64,000 nt of DNA from Pseudomonas antarctica (GCF_001647715.1 NZ_CP015600.1:2046001-2110000); one strand, 5' to 3'; shown: positions 45,714 through 55,954, counted from the stretch's first letter. The notes: generated by a model from the letters alone, not told the origin. Made by a program: numbers and translations.

Positions 45714-45817
45714 AATGTGGGAGCTGGCTTGCCTGCGATGGCATCAGTTGGGTATCCCTGATGTACCGAGGTGTCTGCATCGCAGCGGTTCGGCGGTCCG
45801 ACAAGCCAGCTCCCACA
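45714..45817. repeat. Class B REPIN with one arm carrying a 16-nt insert (2)
   Basis: The left arm is an intact GTGGGAGCTGGCTTGCCT. The right arm is interrupted at 45786-45801 by CGGTTCGGCGGTCCGA, whose complement TCGGACCGCCGAACCG resembles insert 1. Confidence 0.78.
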
Positions 45818-45850
45818 TTAGAGCGCATTCCAGGGATGCACTCGATCAAA

Positions 45851-45886
45851 TGTGGGCGCTGGCTTGCCGAATCGTCGCAACGCTGC
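45851..45886. repeat. REP interrupted by a 16-nt insert (3)
   Basis: GTGGGCGCTGGCTTG followed by CCGAATCGTCGCAACG (45867-45882) and CTGC. Single REP just before the GH17 gene stop. Confidence 0.7.
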
Positions 45887-45896
45887 AAAAGCGGTC

Positions 45897-47450
45897 TTAA
45901 GCCCTACGCACCCGCAAGCAACGCCATAACGCTACAACCATCATCACGCTGACCACCGCCCAACCCCACGCCTGCTGGTTCAGCAGACCTTCACGGTAGA
46001 GCTGCGGCGCAATGCCGGCACCGATAATGAAGGCCAGCAGCGCGATCTCCCGGCGTGGCCCCGTTACCGGGCGAACCAGGTACACCAAGGCCGGCAACAC
46101 CAGTGCCGCACTTGGGAAGCTGCGATACCGCGGGTCAAATACCAGTGCGAGCATCATCACCGCTCCGGCAAAGCCGGCGATTGCCACCAGCCAGCCTGCG
46201 CGTTGCTCCAGCCAGTTGAAAGCCCGTTCGCGCCAACCGTCCCGCGCACTCAGGGCCAGCGCGGCATGGGCCAGCACCAGCAGGTTCAGCACGACCAGCA
46301 AGCCTGCCCACACCCATTCATCGTTGAAGCGTGCGGTTACGCGGGTCAGTTCGGCCCAGATGCCGATTGAGCAGGCGGCGACCGCTCCGAGCAGTGGCAG
46401 CATTAGCGCTGCGCGAGTGCTGCGAACGCGCCCGCCGAGGGCCAAGGTACCCAACAGGATAATCCCGCCCACGCCCAACCACAGCGGCCAGTACGGCACA
46501 TTGCTCACCGGCCCTGCGAGGATGCCCTTGTCCTGGCGGTCGGCGTCAAACAGCCCCCAATAACCGCCGACCGCGCCTTCACTGGCGCGCTTCCATGGCT
46601 GGTCAAAGGCTTCGATCAGGTTATAGCGCCAACCGTTGGCCTCGGCCATGGCCACAAAACCACGCATGAACTTGGCTTCGTTGACCCGGCTCGGCACGGC
46701 GGTTTCGCGCTGGCGACCTTCGCTGGGCCAGCCGGTCTCGCCGATCAGCACGTCTTTTGGCGCGAACTTGTTGCCGAAGGTCTGGCGCACATCACCCACG
46801 TGCTTGAGCGCCTGGTCGATGCCGGACGGGTCATCTTCCCAGTACGGCAGCAGGTGAATGGTCAGGAAATCCACGGCCGGGGCAATTTCCGGGTGTTGCA
46901 GCCAGAATTCCCAGACATCGGCATAGGTGACCGGCTGTTTGATCTGACTTTTGACTTTATGGATCAGCGTCACCAGTTGCTTGGCGGTGACTTCTTTGCG
47001 CAGCAGGGCTTCGTTGCCGACGATGACCGAGGTGACCACGTCGGGGTTGGCGTTGGCCGCCGCGATCAACTCGTCGATTTCTTTTTCGGTGGCAACCGGG
47101 TCACTGCTGACCCAGGCGCCGGCCATTAACTTCAATCCATGTTTGCGCGCCATGCCCGGCAGGGCTTCCAAACCGGTCATGGAGTAGGTGCGAATGCATT
47201 CAAAGCGGGTGGCCAGCAAGGCCAGGTCGGCGTCCATGCGCTCGGGACGCAGCTTGAACGGCTGATCGAACGGCGATTGGTCTTTGTCGAATGGCGTGTA
47301 GGACGCACATTGCATTTTGTGGCTGGCGCTGGCCACATCCGGCAACACCACCGGCCGGCCGAGGCCATACCAATAGCCGACAAGGGCAAGCACGCCGAGG
47401 ATCATGGCGAAAAAATAGGGCAGGGCAGGGAAGCGGGCAGTCGCGGGCAT
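45897..47450 (-). CDS. Membrane-anchored GH17 beta-glucanase / beta-1,3-glucosyltransferase
   Basis: 517 residues from ATG 47450 (MPATARFPALPYFF); the upstream extension is not conserved-looking. One N-terminal anchor (10-30), then a GH17 barrel with acid/base Glu147 in VIVGNEALL and nucleophile Glu238 in LIGETGWPSEG, then about seven C-terminal membrane helices (315-515). It resembles the GH17 part of NdvB-type cyclic glucan synthases but has no GT2 domain. Likely remodels periplasmic beta-glucan. Confidence 0.85.
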   Translation of the reverse strand: MPATARFPALPYFFAMILGVLALVGYWYGLGRPVVLPDVASASHKMQCASYTPFDKDQSPFDQPFKLRPERMDADLALLATRFECIRTYSMTGLEALPGMARKHGLKLMAGAWVSSDPVATEKEIDELIAAANANPDVVTSVIVGNEALLRKEVTAKQLVTLIHKVKSQIKQPVTYADVWEFWLQHPEIAPAVDFLTIHLLPYWEDDPSGIDQALKHVGDVRQTFGNKFAPKDVLIGETGWPSEGRQRETAVPSRVNEAKFMRGFVAMAEANGWRYNLIEAFDQPWKRASEGAVGGYWGLFDADRQDKGILAGPVSNVPYWPLWLGVGGIILLGTLALGGRVRSTRAALMLPLLGAVAACSIGIWAELTRVTARFNDEWVWAGLLVVLNLLVLAHAALALSARDGWRERAFNWLEQRAGWLVAIAGFAGAVMMLALVFDPRYRSFPSAALVLPALVYLVRPVTGPRREIALLAFIIGAGIAPQLYREGLLNQQAWGWAVVSVMMVVALWRCLRVRRA

Positions 47451-47782
47451 GGTCAGCTTATCTGGGGGAGCAAAGGCGCGCATCTTACCCGGATTTGGCC
47501 CGTCCCAGTGGGGCAGCATGATTTAGACATGCAAAGTTCGGGCGGGATTTTGGCAGCATGTCCTGCAAACCGGGCTGCTGGCGATGTGATGTCGTTTCTT
47601 GCTTGCCTGAGGTCGCAGTCAGAGCAGGTCCAAGCCCCCGGCAGGTTGATGATCGAAGTGTCAGCACTCCACTGATGTCTGTGCCGCCGGATCGATGCGC
47701 GTGAAGGGGGCGCGGTGCACCACATAACAACAGGTTGACGTCGCTCGGCATCCGTCGGGCGCAGCACTTTCGGGGAAGTACT
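47451..47782. other. Divergent promoter region
   Basis: 332 bp between the GH17 gene (minus) and the binding-protein gene (plus). It must hold both promoters. No confident -10/-35 pair, repeat or small gene was recognised. Confidence 0.5.
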
Positions 47783-48634
47783 ATGAAGATGCGACGACTC
47801 TTGGGCGCAGCTGCCACTCTGGTAGTTGCGATGGGCTCCACACTGGCCAGCGCCGACAGCAAAACCCTGAGCATCGGCTATGTAGACGGCTGGTCCGACA
47901 GCGTTGCCACCACTCACGTGGCGGCAGAGGTGATCAAGGAAAAGCTCGGTTATGACGTGAAACTGCAAGCCGTCGCCACCGGGATCATGTGGCAGGGCGT
48001 AGCTACCGGCAAACTCGACGCCATGCTTTCCGCCTGGCTGCCCGTGACCCACGGTGAATACTGGGCCAAGAACAAGGACAAGGTGGTCGACTACGGGCCT
48101 AACTTCAAGGATGCGAAAATTGGCTTGATCGTGCCGGAGTACGTCAAGGCCAAGTCCATCGAAGACCTCAAGACCGACACCACCTTCAAGAACAAGATCG
48201 TCGGCATTGATGCCGGTTCAGGCGTAATGCTCAAGACCGACGAAGCCATCAAGGCCTATGGCCTGGATTACAAGCTGCAAGCCAGTTCGGGCGCTGCGAT
48301 GATCGCCGAGCTGACCCGTGCCGAAGACAAGCAGGAATCCATTGCGGTGACCGGTTGGGTGCCACACTGGATGTTCGCCAAGTGGAAACTGCGTTTCCTG
48401 GACGATCCAAAAGGGATTTATGGTGCTGCTGAAACCGTCAACAGCATCGGCAGCAAGGGCCTGGAGAAGAAAGCGCCGGAAGTCGCCGCCTTCCTGAAGA
48501 AATTCCAGTGGGCCTCCAAGGACGAAATCGGCGAAGTCATGCTCGCGATTCAAGAGGGTGCCAAGCCTGATGCGGCGGCCAAGGACTGGGTTGCCAAGCA
48601 CCCTGAGCGTGTCGCCGAGTGGATCGGTAAATAA
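47783..48634 (+). CDS. Glycine betaine/choline-type ABC substrate-binding protein
   Basis: 283 residues from ATG 47783, GGGGAAG upstream. Signal peptide ending LASA (about 24). OpuAC-type: IGYVDGWSDSVATTHVAAEV, then MLSAWLPVTHGEYWAKN and VTGWVPHWMFAKWKLRFLDDP (in parts) supply tryptophans for a quaternary-ammonium aromatic box. No permease or ATPase follows; a terminator does, so it feeds a transporter encoded elsewhere. Confidence 0.88.
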   Translation: MKMRRLLGAAATLVVAMGSTLASADSKTLSIGYVDGWSDSVATTHVAAEVIKEKLGYDVKLQAVATGIMWQGVATGKLDAMLSAWLPVTHGEYWAKNKDKVVDYGPNFKDAKIGLIVPEYVKAKSIEDLKTDTTFKNKIVGIDAGSGVMLKTDEAIKAYGLDYKLQASSGAAMIAELTRAEDKQESIAVTGWVPHWMFAKWKLRFLDDPKGIYGAAETVNSIGSKGLEKKAPEVAAFLKKFQWASKDEIGEVMLAIQEGAKPDAAAKDWVAKHPERVAEWIGK

Positions 48635-48662
48635 CCCCCGAAGCGTCTAAATAGCACCTTGC

Positions 48663-48695
48663 AAGCCCGTCTGGCGTTTTCGTCAGACGGGCTTT
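48663..48695 (+). terminator. Rho-independent terminator
   Basis: 11-bp stem AAGCCCGTCTG (48663-48673) with CAGACGGGCTT (48684-48694), 10-nt loop, short T-run. Confidence 0.85.
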
Positions 48696-48851
48696 GTCAT
48701 TTACGGGAGAAAAGCTGTCACTTTAATCAGTTCAAAGTTGGCGCGAACCCTCATGTCGTTCTAATACTAAGGTCGTCTGGAACCTGTTCTGCAGCCGCAT
48801 ACAGTGGATACGTTCCAATAATAAAAAAGCTGTGCTGCGAGGATAAAAACA

Positions 48852-49163
48852 ATGAACGACAGCATTTACCTCTCGATTCAAAACAGCCCGCGTTTCAAGG
48901 AGCTGGTGAGAAAAAGGGAAAGGTTCGCCTGGATTCTCTCGGCGATCATGCTAGGGCTTTACTCCGCTTTCATTCTTCTGATTGCCTATGGGCCGCAAAT
49001 ACTGGGGGCCAAGATCAGTCCCGGCTCGTCCATCACCTGGGGAATCCCGATTGGGGTCGGGCTGATTGTTTCGGCCTTTGTCCTGACTGCGATTTACGTA
49101 CGACGCGCCAACGGCGAATTTGACGACCTGAACAATGCGATTCTCAAGGAGGCTGCGCAATGA
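48852..49163 (+). CDS. yjcH: DUF485 membrane protein (YjcH-like)
   Basis: 103 residues: an N-terminal amphipathic part ([21 protein letters not shown]) and two membrane helices (about 27-48 and 62-83). DUF485 proteins are encoded immediately before actP in many proteobacteria. Stop overlaps the actP start (ATGA). AGGA precedes the start. Exact role unknown, probably an accessory to acetate uptake. Confidence 0.92.
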   Translation: MNDSIYLSIQNSPRFKELVRKRERFAWILSAIMLGLYSAFILLIAYGPQILGAKISPGSSITWGIPIGVGLIVSAFVLTAIYVRRANGEFDDLNNAILKEAAQ

Positions 49164-50818
49164 TCCGTCGTCTATTGGCTGTACTCGGCGCTTCGGTCTT
49201 TGCGCCTGCCGTTTGGGCGGCGGAAGCATTGACCGGCGAAGTGCATAAACAACCGCTGAATATCCCGGCGATCCTGATGTTCGTCGCCTTCGTCGGCGCG
49301 ACCCTGTGCATCACCTACTGGGCATCCAAGCGCAACAAATCGGCCGCCGACTACTATGCGGCCGGCGGCAAGATCACCGGTTTCCAGAACGGCCTGGCGA
49401 TTGCTGGCGACTACATGTCGGCGGCGTCCTTCCTGGGGATTTCCGCGCTGGTGTTCACCTCCGGCTACGATGGCCTGATCTACTCGATCGGCTTCCTGGT
49501 GGGCTGGCCGATCATTCTGTTCCTGATCGCCGAACGCCTGCGTAACCTGGGCAAGTACACCTTTGCCGACGTAGCGTCCTATCGCCTGGGGCAAACCCAG
49601 ATCCGCAGCCTGTCGGCCTGTGGCTCGCTGGTGGTGGTGGCGTTCTACCTGATCGCGCAGATGGTTGGCGCGGGCAAGCTGATCCAGTTGCTGTTCGGCC
49701 TCGATTACCATGTGGCGGTGATCCTGGTGGGCATCCTGATGTGCATGTACGTGCTGTTCGGCGGCATGCTGGCGACCACATGGGTGCAGATCATCAAGGC
49801 GGTCCTGCTGCTGTCCGGCGCCTCGTTCATGGCGCTGATGGTGATGAAGCACGTCAACTTCGACTTCAACATGCTGTTTTCCGAGGCGATCAAGGTTCAC
49901 CCTAAAGGTGAAGCGATCATGAGTCCCGGCGGCCTGGTGAAAGATCCGATCTCTGCATTCTCCTTGGGGCTGGCGCTGATGTTCGGCACCGCAGGCCTGC
50001 CGCACATCCTGATGCGCTTCTTCACCGTAAGCGACGCCAAGGAAGCTCGTAAGAGCGTGCTGTATGCCACGGGCTTCATCGGCTACTTCTACATCCTGAC
50101 CTTTATCATCGGCTTCGGCGCGATCCTGTTGGTCAGCACCAACCCGGCGTTCAAGGATGCGGCAGGCGCCTTGCTGGGCGGTAACAACATGGCGGCGGTG
50201 CACCTGGCCAACGCGGTGGGCGGCAGTATCTTCCTGGGCTTCATCTCGGCTGTGGCATTTGCCACCATCCTGGCGGTGGTTGCCGGTTTGACCCTGGCGG
50301 GCGCTTCGGCGGTGTCCCATGACCTGTATGCCAGCGTGATCAAGAAAGGCAAGGCCAACGAAAAGGATGAGATTCGCGTGTCGAAGATCACCACCATCGC
50401 CCTGGCGGTGCTGGCAATCGGCCTGGGTATCCTGTTCGAAAGCCAGAACATTGCGTTCATGGTCGGCCTGGCGTTCTCCATTGCGGCCAGCTGTAACTTC
50501 CCGGTACTGCTGCTTTCCATGTACTGGAAAAACCTCACCACCCGTGGCGCGATGATTGGCGGCTGGCTGGGCTTGATCAGTGCCGTCGGCCTGATGATCC
50601 TTGGCCCGACCATCTGGGTCTCGATCCTGCACCACGAAAAAGCCATCTTCCCGTACGAGTACCCGGCGCTGTTCTCGATGATCATCGCGTTCGTCGGTAT
50701 CTGGTTCTTCTCCATCACCGACAAGTCGGCGGCGGCAGAGAAGGAGCGTGCACTGTACTTCCCGCAGTTTGTGCGTTCGCAAACGGGCCTGGGGGCGAGT
50801 GGGGCGGTGAATCATTGA
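49160..50818 (+). CDS. actP: Acetate/cation symporter ActP
   Basis: 552 residues, sodium:solute symporter family with about thirteen helices after a cleavable-looking N-terminus (AVWAAE). Markers: [33 protein letters not shown] (in parts) near 55-90 and [16 protein letters not shown] near 275. Takes up acetate and related small acids. Partner of yjcH. acs is not in the window. Confidence 0.94.
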   Translation: MIRRLLAVLGASVFAPAVWAAEALTGEVHKQPLNIPAILMFVAFVGATLCITYWASKRNKSAADYYAAGGKITGFQNGLAIAGDYMSAASFLGISALVFTSGYDGLIYSIGFLVGWPIILFLIAERLRNLGKYTFADVASYRLGQTQIRSLSACGSLVVVAFYLIAQMVGAGKLIQLLFGLDYHVAVILVGILMCMYVLFGGMLATTWVQIIKAVLLLSGASFMALMVMKHVNFDFNMLFSEAIKVHPKGEAIMSPGGLVKDPISAFSLGLALMFGTAGLPHILMRFFTVSDAKEARKSVLYATGFIGYFYILTFIIGFGAILLVSTNPAFKDAAGALLGGNNMAAVHLANAVGGSIFLGFISAVAFATILAVVAGLTLAGASAVSHDLYASVIKKGKANEKDEIRVSKITTIALAVLAIGLGILFESQNIAFMVGLAFSIAASCNFPVLLLSMYWKNLTTRGAMIGGWLGLISAVGLMILGPTIWVSILHHEKAIFPYEYPALFSMIIAFVGIWFFSITDKSAAAEKERALYFPQFVRSQTGLGASGAVNH

Positions 50819-50940
50819 GGCAGTTGCAAGCTTTAAGCTACAAGCTGCAAGTTAGAAGCAGTGTTGTATAGAGAAATACCCCTGTCGTGAGGCAGGGGTA
50901 TTTTTTTGCTTGTAGCTAACAGCTTGAAGCTTGCAGCTCA
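50813..50940. repeat. Class C intergenic repeat (17-mer arms)
   Basis: AGCTACAAGCTGCAAGT at 50836-50852 and an inverse-related arm at 50910-50940 bracket the actP terminator. The same 17-mer recurs at 60266-60282. Confidence 0.75.
50876..50907 (+). terminator. Rho-independent terminator of yjcH-actP
   Basis: ATACCCCTG (50876-50884) pairs with CAGGGGTAT (50893-50901), overlapping a run of seven T. Confidence 0.9.
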
Positions 50941-50941
50941 C

Positions 50942-51000
50942 TAAATCCCAGCCAAAAAAAACGGCCTCATAAAGAGGCCGTTTTATTTGGCTGGGATTTA
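50942..51000 (-). terminator. Large terminator palindrome of gltA
   Basis: Nested palindrome: outer arms TAAATCCCAGCCAAA (50942-50956) and TTTGGCTGGGATTTA (50986-51000), inner stem ACGGCCTC with GAGGCCGT plus A and T tracts. The outer arm includes the gltA stop codon. It can act in both orientations. Confidence 0.88.
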
Positions 51001-52287
51001 GTGCCGATCTTCCAGCTTGGTGATGTCACGCGACTCGTAGCCGGTGTACAGCTGGCGCGGGCGGCCAATCTTGTACGGGCTGGAGAGCATTTCTTTCCAG
51101 TGGGAGATCCAGCCTACAGTACGGGCCAGGGCGAAGATCACGGTGAACATGCTGGTTGGAATGCCGATCGCCTTGAGGATGATCCCCGAGTAGAAGTCGA
51201 CGTTCGGGTACAGCGAGCGCTCGATGAAGTACGGGTCGGTCAGGGCGATCTCTTCCAGGCGCATGGCCAGTTCGAGTTGCGGATCGTTCTTGATGCCCAG
51301 TTCCTTCAACACTTCGTCGCAGGTCTGCTTCATCACGGTGGCGCGTGGGTCACGGTTCTTGTAGACGCGGTGACCGAAGCCCATCAGCTTGAACGGATCG
51401 TTCTTGTCCTTGGCCTTGGCGATGAACGTGTCGATGTTCGAGACATCGCCGATTTCATCCAGCATGGTCAACACGGCTTCGTTCGCACCGCCGTGGGCAG
51501 GGCCCCACAGTGCGGCGATACCGGCGGCGATACAGGCGAACGGGTTGGCACCCGAAGAGCCGGCCAGACGTACGGTAGAGGTGGAGGCGTTCTGCTCGTG
51601 GTCGGCGTGGAGGATGAAAATCCGGTCCATCGCCTTGGCCAGCACCGGGCTGATCGGTTTGATCTCGCACGGGGTGTTGAACATCATGTGCAGGAAGTTT
51701 TCCGCGTACGTCAGGTCGTTGCGCGGGTACATCATGGGCTGGCCCATGGAGTACTTGTAAACCATTGCGGCCAGGGTTGGCATCTTGGCAACCAGGCGGA
51801 TCGCGGAGATTTCGCGATGCTGCGGGTTATTGATGTCCAGGGAGTCGTGATAGAAGGCCGACAGGGCGCCGACTACGCCGCACATGACGGCCATCGGGTG
51901 GGCGTCGCGACGGAAGCCGTTGAAGAAGGTCTTCAACTGCTCGTGAACCATGGTGTGGTTCTTCACGGTGCTGACGAACTGGGCTTTCTGCTCGGCTGTT
52001 GGCAATTCGCCGTTTAGCAGCAGGTAGCAGGTTTCCAGATAGTCCGACTTCTCAGCCAGTTGCTCGATCGGGTAGCCCCGGTGCAGCAGAATGCCATTGT
52101 CGCCGTCGATATAGGTGATCTTCGACTCGCAAGAGGCGGTCGACATGAAGCCTGGGTCGAAAGTGAAACGGCCCGTGGCCGTCAGGCCCCGTACGTCGAT
52201 AACATCGGGACCAACGGTGCCGGTTAAAATGGGCAGCTCGACGGGGGCTGCGCCCTCGATGATCAACTGCGCTTTTTTGTCAGCCAT
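50998..52287 (-). CDS. gltA: Citrate synthase
   Basis: 429 residues, with AGGAGG upstream of ATG 52287. Type II (hexameric, Gram-negative) citrate synthase: the active-site [10 protein letters not shown] is near residue 230, [14 protein letters not shown] near 305 and NVDFYSGI near 363. Condenses oxaloacetate and acetyl-CoA. Divergent from sdhC. Confidence 0.97.
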   Translation of the reverse strand: MADKKAQLIIEGAAPVELPILTGTVGPDVIDVRGLTATGRFTFDPGFMSTASCESKITYIDGDNGILLHRGYPIEQLAEKSDYLETCYLLLNGELPTAEQKAQFVSTVKNHTMVHEQLKTFFNGFRRDAHPMAVMCGVVGALSAFYHDSLDINNPQHREISAIRLVAKMPTLAAMVYKYSMGQPMMYPRNDLTYAENFLHMMFNTPCEIKPISPVLAKAMDRIFILHADHEQNASTSTVRLAGSSGANPFACIAAGIAALWGPAHGGANEAVLTMLDEIGDVSNIDTFIAKAKDKNDPFKLMGFGHRVYKNRDPRATVMKQTCDEVLKELGIKNDPQLELAMRLEEIALTDPYFIERSLYPNVDFYSGIILKAIGIPTSMFTVIFALARTVGWISHWKEMLSSPYKIGRPRQLYTGYESRDITKLEDRH

Positions 52288-52345
52288 GTGGCCTCCTATT
52301 TATGCTTCAAATCATCAGACAGACCCCCCACGCAGGGCCCGCACC

Positions 52346-52373
52346 ACTATAGTGAGATAAATTCAGATGTCAA
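52346..52373 (-). promoter_or_regulatory. gltA promoter
   Basis: On the minus strand TTGACA (52373-52368), a 16-bp spacer and TATAGT (52351-52346). Places the gltA transcript start about 50 nt before its ATG. Confidence 0.75.
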
Positions 52374-52487
52374 TTTGCCTAAAGTCTTGCTCCAGAAGGC
52401 TTTAACCGTACTTTTTCGTCGAAATTGACTGCCATTTACGCCTTTTATCCCGCCAGCGCAATCAGCTATTAGGGTGAGGTGTGCGCG

Positions 52488-52516
52488 TTGTCATTAGTAG
52501 CCTAACTGTCTATACT
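52488..52516 (+). promoter_or_regulatory. sdhCDAB promoter
   Basis: TTGTCA (52488-52493), 17-bp spacer, TATACT (52511-52516): a strong sigma-70 match. The leader before sdhC would be about 130 nt, long enough for small-RNA control. Confidence 0.75.
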
Positions 52517-52651
52517 CGGCCACCGACCGCCAAGGGCTTTTGGGCTTGCTTTCATTGGGGGTCGCACTCCCTGGGTGGTGCTTACCTGACCAGTGCACTC
52601 CCCAACAACTTTGCCCTGATTGTTAGGGGCTCTTCAGTGTGAAAAAAAGCC

Positions 52652-53026
52652 GTGAATAGCCAACGACCTGTAAACCTAGACCTAAGGACCATCAAACTCC
52701 CCATCACCGGCGTTACGTCGTTCCTGCACCGTGTTTCCGGCATCATCCTGTTCCTGGGCTTGGGCATCATGCTTTATGCATTGAGCAAATCCCTGGGTTC
52801 CGAGGAAGGATACGCCGAGGTGAAGGCATGCTTGACCAGCCCGCTGGCCAAGTTCGTAGCATGGGGCCTCCTGTCCGCTCTGCTTTATCACCTGGTAGCC
52901 GGCGTGCGCCACTTGATCATGGATATGGGCATCGGTGAGACGCTGGAAGGCGGCCGCCTGGGCTCGAAAATCATCATCGCCATTTCCGTGGCGCTGATCG
53001 TTCTGGCAGGAGTTTGGATATGGTAA
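52652..53026 (+). CDS. sdhC: Succinate dehydrogenase cytochrome b556 subunit
   Basis: 124 residues, GTG start (the GTG at 52640 is in another frame and closes at once). Opening NSQRPVNLDLRTIKLPITG is the SdhC signature; heme-ligand His is in LLYHLVAGVRHLIMD; three membrane helices. Membrane anchor for quinone reduction. Its end overlaps the sdhD start. Confidence 0.95.
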   Translation: MNSQRPVNLDLRTIKLPITGVTSFLHRVSGIILFLGLGIMLYALSKSLGSEEGYAEVKACLTSPLAKFVAWGLLSALLYHLVAGVRHLIMDMGIGETLEGGRLGSKIIIAISVALIVLAGVWIW

Positions 53027-53388
53027 CCAGCGTTACGAACCTATCGCGTTCAGGCCTCTATGACTGGATGGCGCAGCGTGTGTCTGCGGTCGTTCTCGCG
53101 GCTTATTTCATTTTCCTGATCGGATACCTCGTCGCAAACCCGGGCATTGGCTATGAGCAATGGCACGGCCTGTTTTCCCACAATGCGATGCGAATCTTCA
53201 GTCTGCTGGCACTTGTAGCCCTGGGCGCTCACGCCTGGGTCGGCATGTGGACCATCGCGACCGACTACCTGACGCCGATGGCGCTGGGCAAGTCCGCGAC
53301 TGCAGTACGTTTCCTCTTCCAGGCAGTATGCGGCGTCGCGATGTTCGCTTACTTCGTCTGGGGTGTGCAGATTCTTTGGGGTATCTGA
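53020..53388 (+). CDS. sdhD: Succinate dehydrogenase membrane anchor subunit
   Basis: 122 residues from ATG 53020, with AGGAG upstream. Three helices; SGLYDWMAQRVSAVVLAAYF and ALGAHAWVGMWTIATDYL hold the family Arg and heme-ligand His. Overlaps sdhC by 7 bases, and sdhA follows 3 bp later. Confidence 0.95.
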   Translation: MVTSVTNLSRSGLYDWMAQRVSAVVLAAYFIFLIGYLVANPGIGYEQWHGLFSHNAMRIFSLLALVALGAHAWVGMWTIATDYLTPMALGKSATAVRFLFQAVCGVAMFAYFVWGVQILWGI

Positions 53389-53391
53389 GTC

Positions 53392-55164
53392 ATGGCTAAC
53401 ATTCCAACTATTTCCTTCGACGCCATCATCATTGGTGGCGGCGGTGCTGGCATGCGCGCAGCGCTGCAGCTGGCTCAGGGTGGTCACAAGACTGCCGTGA
53501 TCACCAAGGTGTTCCCGACGCGTTCGCACACTGTTTCAGCCCAGGGTGGCATCACCTGCGCCATCGCCTCCGCCGATCCGAACGATGACTGGCGCTGGCA
53601 CATGTACGATACCGTCAAGGGTTCCGACTACATCGGTGACCAGGACGCTATCGAATACATGTGTCAGGAAGGCCCGGCTGCCGTGTTCGAGCTGGACCAC
53701 ATGGGCCTGCCGTTCTCGCGTACCGAGCAAGGTCGTATCTACCAGCGTCCATTCGGCGGCCAGTCGAAAGATTACGGTAAAGGCGGCCAGGCTGCCCGTA
53801 CGTGCGCCGCGTCCGACCGTACCGGTCATGCGCTGCTGCATACCCTTTATCAGGGCAACCTGAAAGCCGGCACTACGTTCCTGAACGAGTACTACGCTGT
53901 TGACCTGGTCAAAAACCAGGACGGCGCATTCGTCGGCGTGATTGCCATCTGCATCGAAACCGGTGAAACCACCTACATCCGCGCCAAGGCAACTGTTCTG
54001 GCGACTGGCGGTGCAGGTCGTATCTACGCTTCGACCACCAATGCCCTGATCAACACCGGTGACGGCGTCGGCATGGCACTGCGTGCGGGCGTGCCGGTAC
54101 AAGACATCGAAATGTGGCAGTTCCACCCGACCGGTATCGCCGGCGCGGGCGTACTGGTTACCGAAGGTTGCCGTGGTGAAGGTGGTTACCTGATCAACAA
54201 GCACGGCGAGCGTTTCATGGAGCGTTATGCTCCGAACGCGAAAGACCTTGCCGGTCGTGACGTTGTTGCCCGTTCGATGGTTAAAGAAATCATCGCTGGC
54301 AATGGCTGTGGCCCGAATGGCGACCACGTACTGCTGAAGCTCGATCACCTGGGCGAAGAAGTGCTGCACAGCCGCCTGCCAGGTATCTGTGAGCTGTCCA
54401 AGACTTTTGCTCACGTTGACCCGGTGGTTGCTCCGGTTCCGGTTGTTCCGACTTGCCACTATATGATGGGCGGTGTTCCGACCAACATTCATGGCCAGGC
54501 GATCACTCAGAACGCTGAAGGCGTGGACGAGATCATTCATGGCCTGTTCGCGGTAGGCGAAGTGGCATGCGTATCGGTTCACGGTGCCAACCGTCTGGGC
54601 GGCAACTCGCTGCTCGACCTGGTGGTGTTCGGCCGCGCGGCCGGCCTGCACCTGGAAAAAGCCCTGACCGACGGCATCGAATACGATGACGCTACCGACG
54701 CCAATATCGAGGCCGCCCTGGCGCGCCTGAACGCTCTGAACGAGCGTACCGATGGTGAAGACGTAGCTACCCTGCGTCGCGAGCTGCAAAACTGCATGCA
54801 GAACTACTTCGGTGTATTCCGTACTGGCGAATACATGCAGAAGGGTATCGCCCAGCTGGCCGATCTGCGCAAGCGTATTGCCAACGTCAAGATCAACGAT
54901 AAGAGCCAGGCGTTCAACACCGCTCGTATCGAAGCACTTGAGCTGCAAAACCTGTTGGAAGTGGCTGAAGCGACTGCGATCGCCGCCGAGGTTCGTAAAG
55001 AATCCCGTGGTGCTCACGCTCGTGAAGACTTTGAAGATCGCGACGACGAAAACTGGTTGTGCCACACCCTGTACTTCCCGGGTGACAAGCGCGTAACCAA
55101 GCGTGCCGTGAACTTCTCGCCGAAGACAGTTCCGACCTTTGAACCGAAGATTCGGACTTACTAA
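53392..55164 (+). CDS. sdhA: Succinate dehydrogenase flavoprotein subunit
   Basis: 590 residues. The FAD-binding [11 protein letters not shown] is near 16-26, and the His for covalent FAD is His46 in [10 protein letters not shown]. Active-site [21 protein letters not shown] (in parts) near 243 and [11 protein letters not shown] near 355. Oxidises succinate to fumarate. Codon use shifts to T-ending Gly/Arg/Val/Ala codons compared with upstream regions, typical of high expression. Confidence 0.97.
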   Translation: MANIPTISFDAIIIGGGGAGMRAALQLAQGGHKTAVITKVFPTRSHTVSAQGGITCAIASADPNDDWRWHMYDTVKGSDYIGDQDAIEYMCQEGPAAVFELDHMGLPFSRTEQGRIYQRPFGGQSKDYGKGGQAARTCAASDRTGHALLHTLYQGNLKAGTTFLNEYYAVDLVKNQDGAFVGVIAICIETGETTYIRAKATVLATGGAGRIYASTTNALINTGDGVGMALRAGVPVQDIEMWQFHPTGIAGAGVLVTEGCRGEGGYLINKHGERFMERYAPNAKDLAGRDVVARSMVKEIIAGNGCGPNGDHVLLKLDHLGEEVLHSRLPGICELSKTFAHVDPVVAPVPVVPTCHYMMGGVPTNIHGQAITQNAEGVDEIIHGLFAVGEVACVSVHGANRLGGNSLLDLVVFGRAAGLHLEKALTDGIEYDDATDANIEAALARLNALNERTDGEDVATLRRELQNCMQNYFGVFRTGEYMQKGIAQLADLRKRIANVKINDKSQAFNTARIEALELQNLLEVAEATAIAAEVRKESRGAHAREDFEDRDDENWLCHTLYFPGDKRVTKRAVNFSPKTVPTFEPKIRTY

Positions 55165-55175
55165 GGGTGGCTGCC

Positions 55176-55880
55176 ATGTTGAAAGTCAGTGTTTACCGCT
55201 ACAACCCTGATCAGGACGCTGCGCCGTTCATGCAGGAATTCCAGGTCGATACCGGTGGTAAAGACCTGATGGTGCTGGATGTATTGGCACTGATCAAAGA
55301 GCAGGACGAAGGTTTCTCCTATCGTCGCTCTTGCCGTGAAGGTGTGTGCGGTTCCGACGGCATGAACATCAACGGCAAAAACGGCCTGGCGTGCATTACG
55401 CCGCTGTCCGCCGTCGTCAAAGGCAACAAGCTGATCGTTCGTCCTCTGCCAGGTTTGCCGGTTATCCGTGACCTGGTCGTCGATATGAGCATCTTCTACA
55501 AGCAATACGAGAAAGTTAAGCCGTTCCTGCAGAACGACACGCCGGCTCCGGCCATCGAGCGTCTGCAGTCCCCTGAAGAGCGTGAAAAGCTCGACGGTCT
55601 GTACGAGTGCATCCTGTGCGCTTGCTGCTCGACCTCGTGCCCGTCCTTCTGGTGGAACCCGGACAAGTTCCTGGGTCCAGCCGCTCTGCTGCAAGCGTAC
55701 CGCTTCCTGGCAGACAGCCGTGACACCAAGACGTCCGAGCGTCTGGCTTCGCTGGATGACCCGTTCAGCGTATTCCGCTGCCGCGGGATCATGAACTGCG
55801 TCAACGTATGTCCTAAAGGCCTGAACCCGACTAAGGCCATTGGTCACATCCGTAACATGCTGCTGCAAAGCGGCGTGTAA
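55176..55880 (+). CDS. sdhB: Succinate dehydrogenase iron-sulfur subunit
   Basis: 234 residues from ATG 55176, with GGGTGG upstream. Three cluster motifs: SCREGVCGSDGMNINGKNG..C for [2Fe-2S], CILCACCSTSCP for [4Fe-4S] and CRGIMNCVNVCPKGL for the rest. Passes electrons from SdhA to SdhCD. Confidence 0.97.
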   Translation: MLKVSVYRYNPDQDAAPFMQEFQVDTGGKDLMVLDVLALIKEQDEGFSYRRSCREGVCGSDGMNINGKNGLACITPLSAVVKGNKLIVRPLPGLPVIRDLVVDMSIFYKQYEKVKPFLQNDTPAPAIERLQSPEEREKLDGLYECILCACCSTSCPSFWWNPDKFLGPAALLQAYRFLADSRDTKTSERLASLDDPFSVFRCRGIMNCVNVCPKGLNPTKAIGHIRNMLLQSGV

Positions 55881-55920
55881 CTGACGTTGTAACAAAGCAG
55901 GACCGTTGTGCCCGTAAATG

Positions 55921-55954
55921 CTACGGCGCAGGCTTCAACCGGCGCCGTAGTTTT
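55921..55954 (+). terminator. Terminator or attenuator between sdhB and sucA
   Basis: CTACGGCGC (55921-55929) with GCGCCGTAG (55942-55950), 12-nt loop, then TTTTAA. It separates sdhCDAB from sucAB, though read-through is likely. Confidence 0.75.

Noticed and set aside
48735..48765. Possible sigma-54 promoter upstream of yjcH (TTGGCGCGAACC...)
   Set aside because: The GC doublet is not at the required distance from GG, so the -24/-12 pattern fails.
49172..50815. Minus-strand open frame spanning the whole of actP
   Set aside because: Low-complexity His/Gln/Asp-rich translation mirroring hydrophobic codons of actP.
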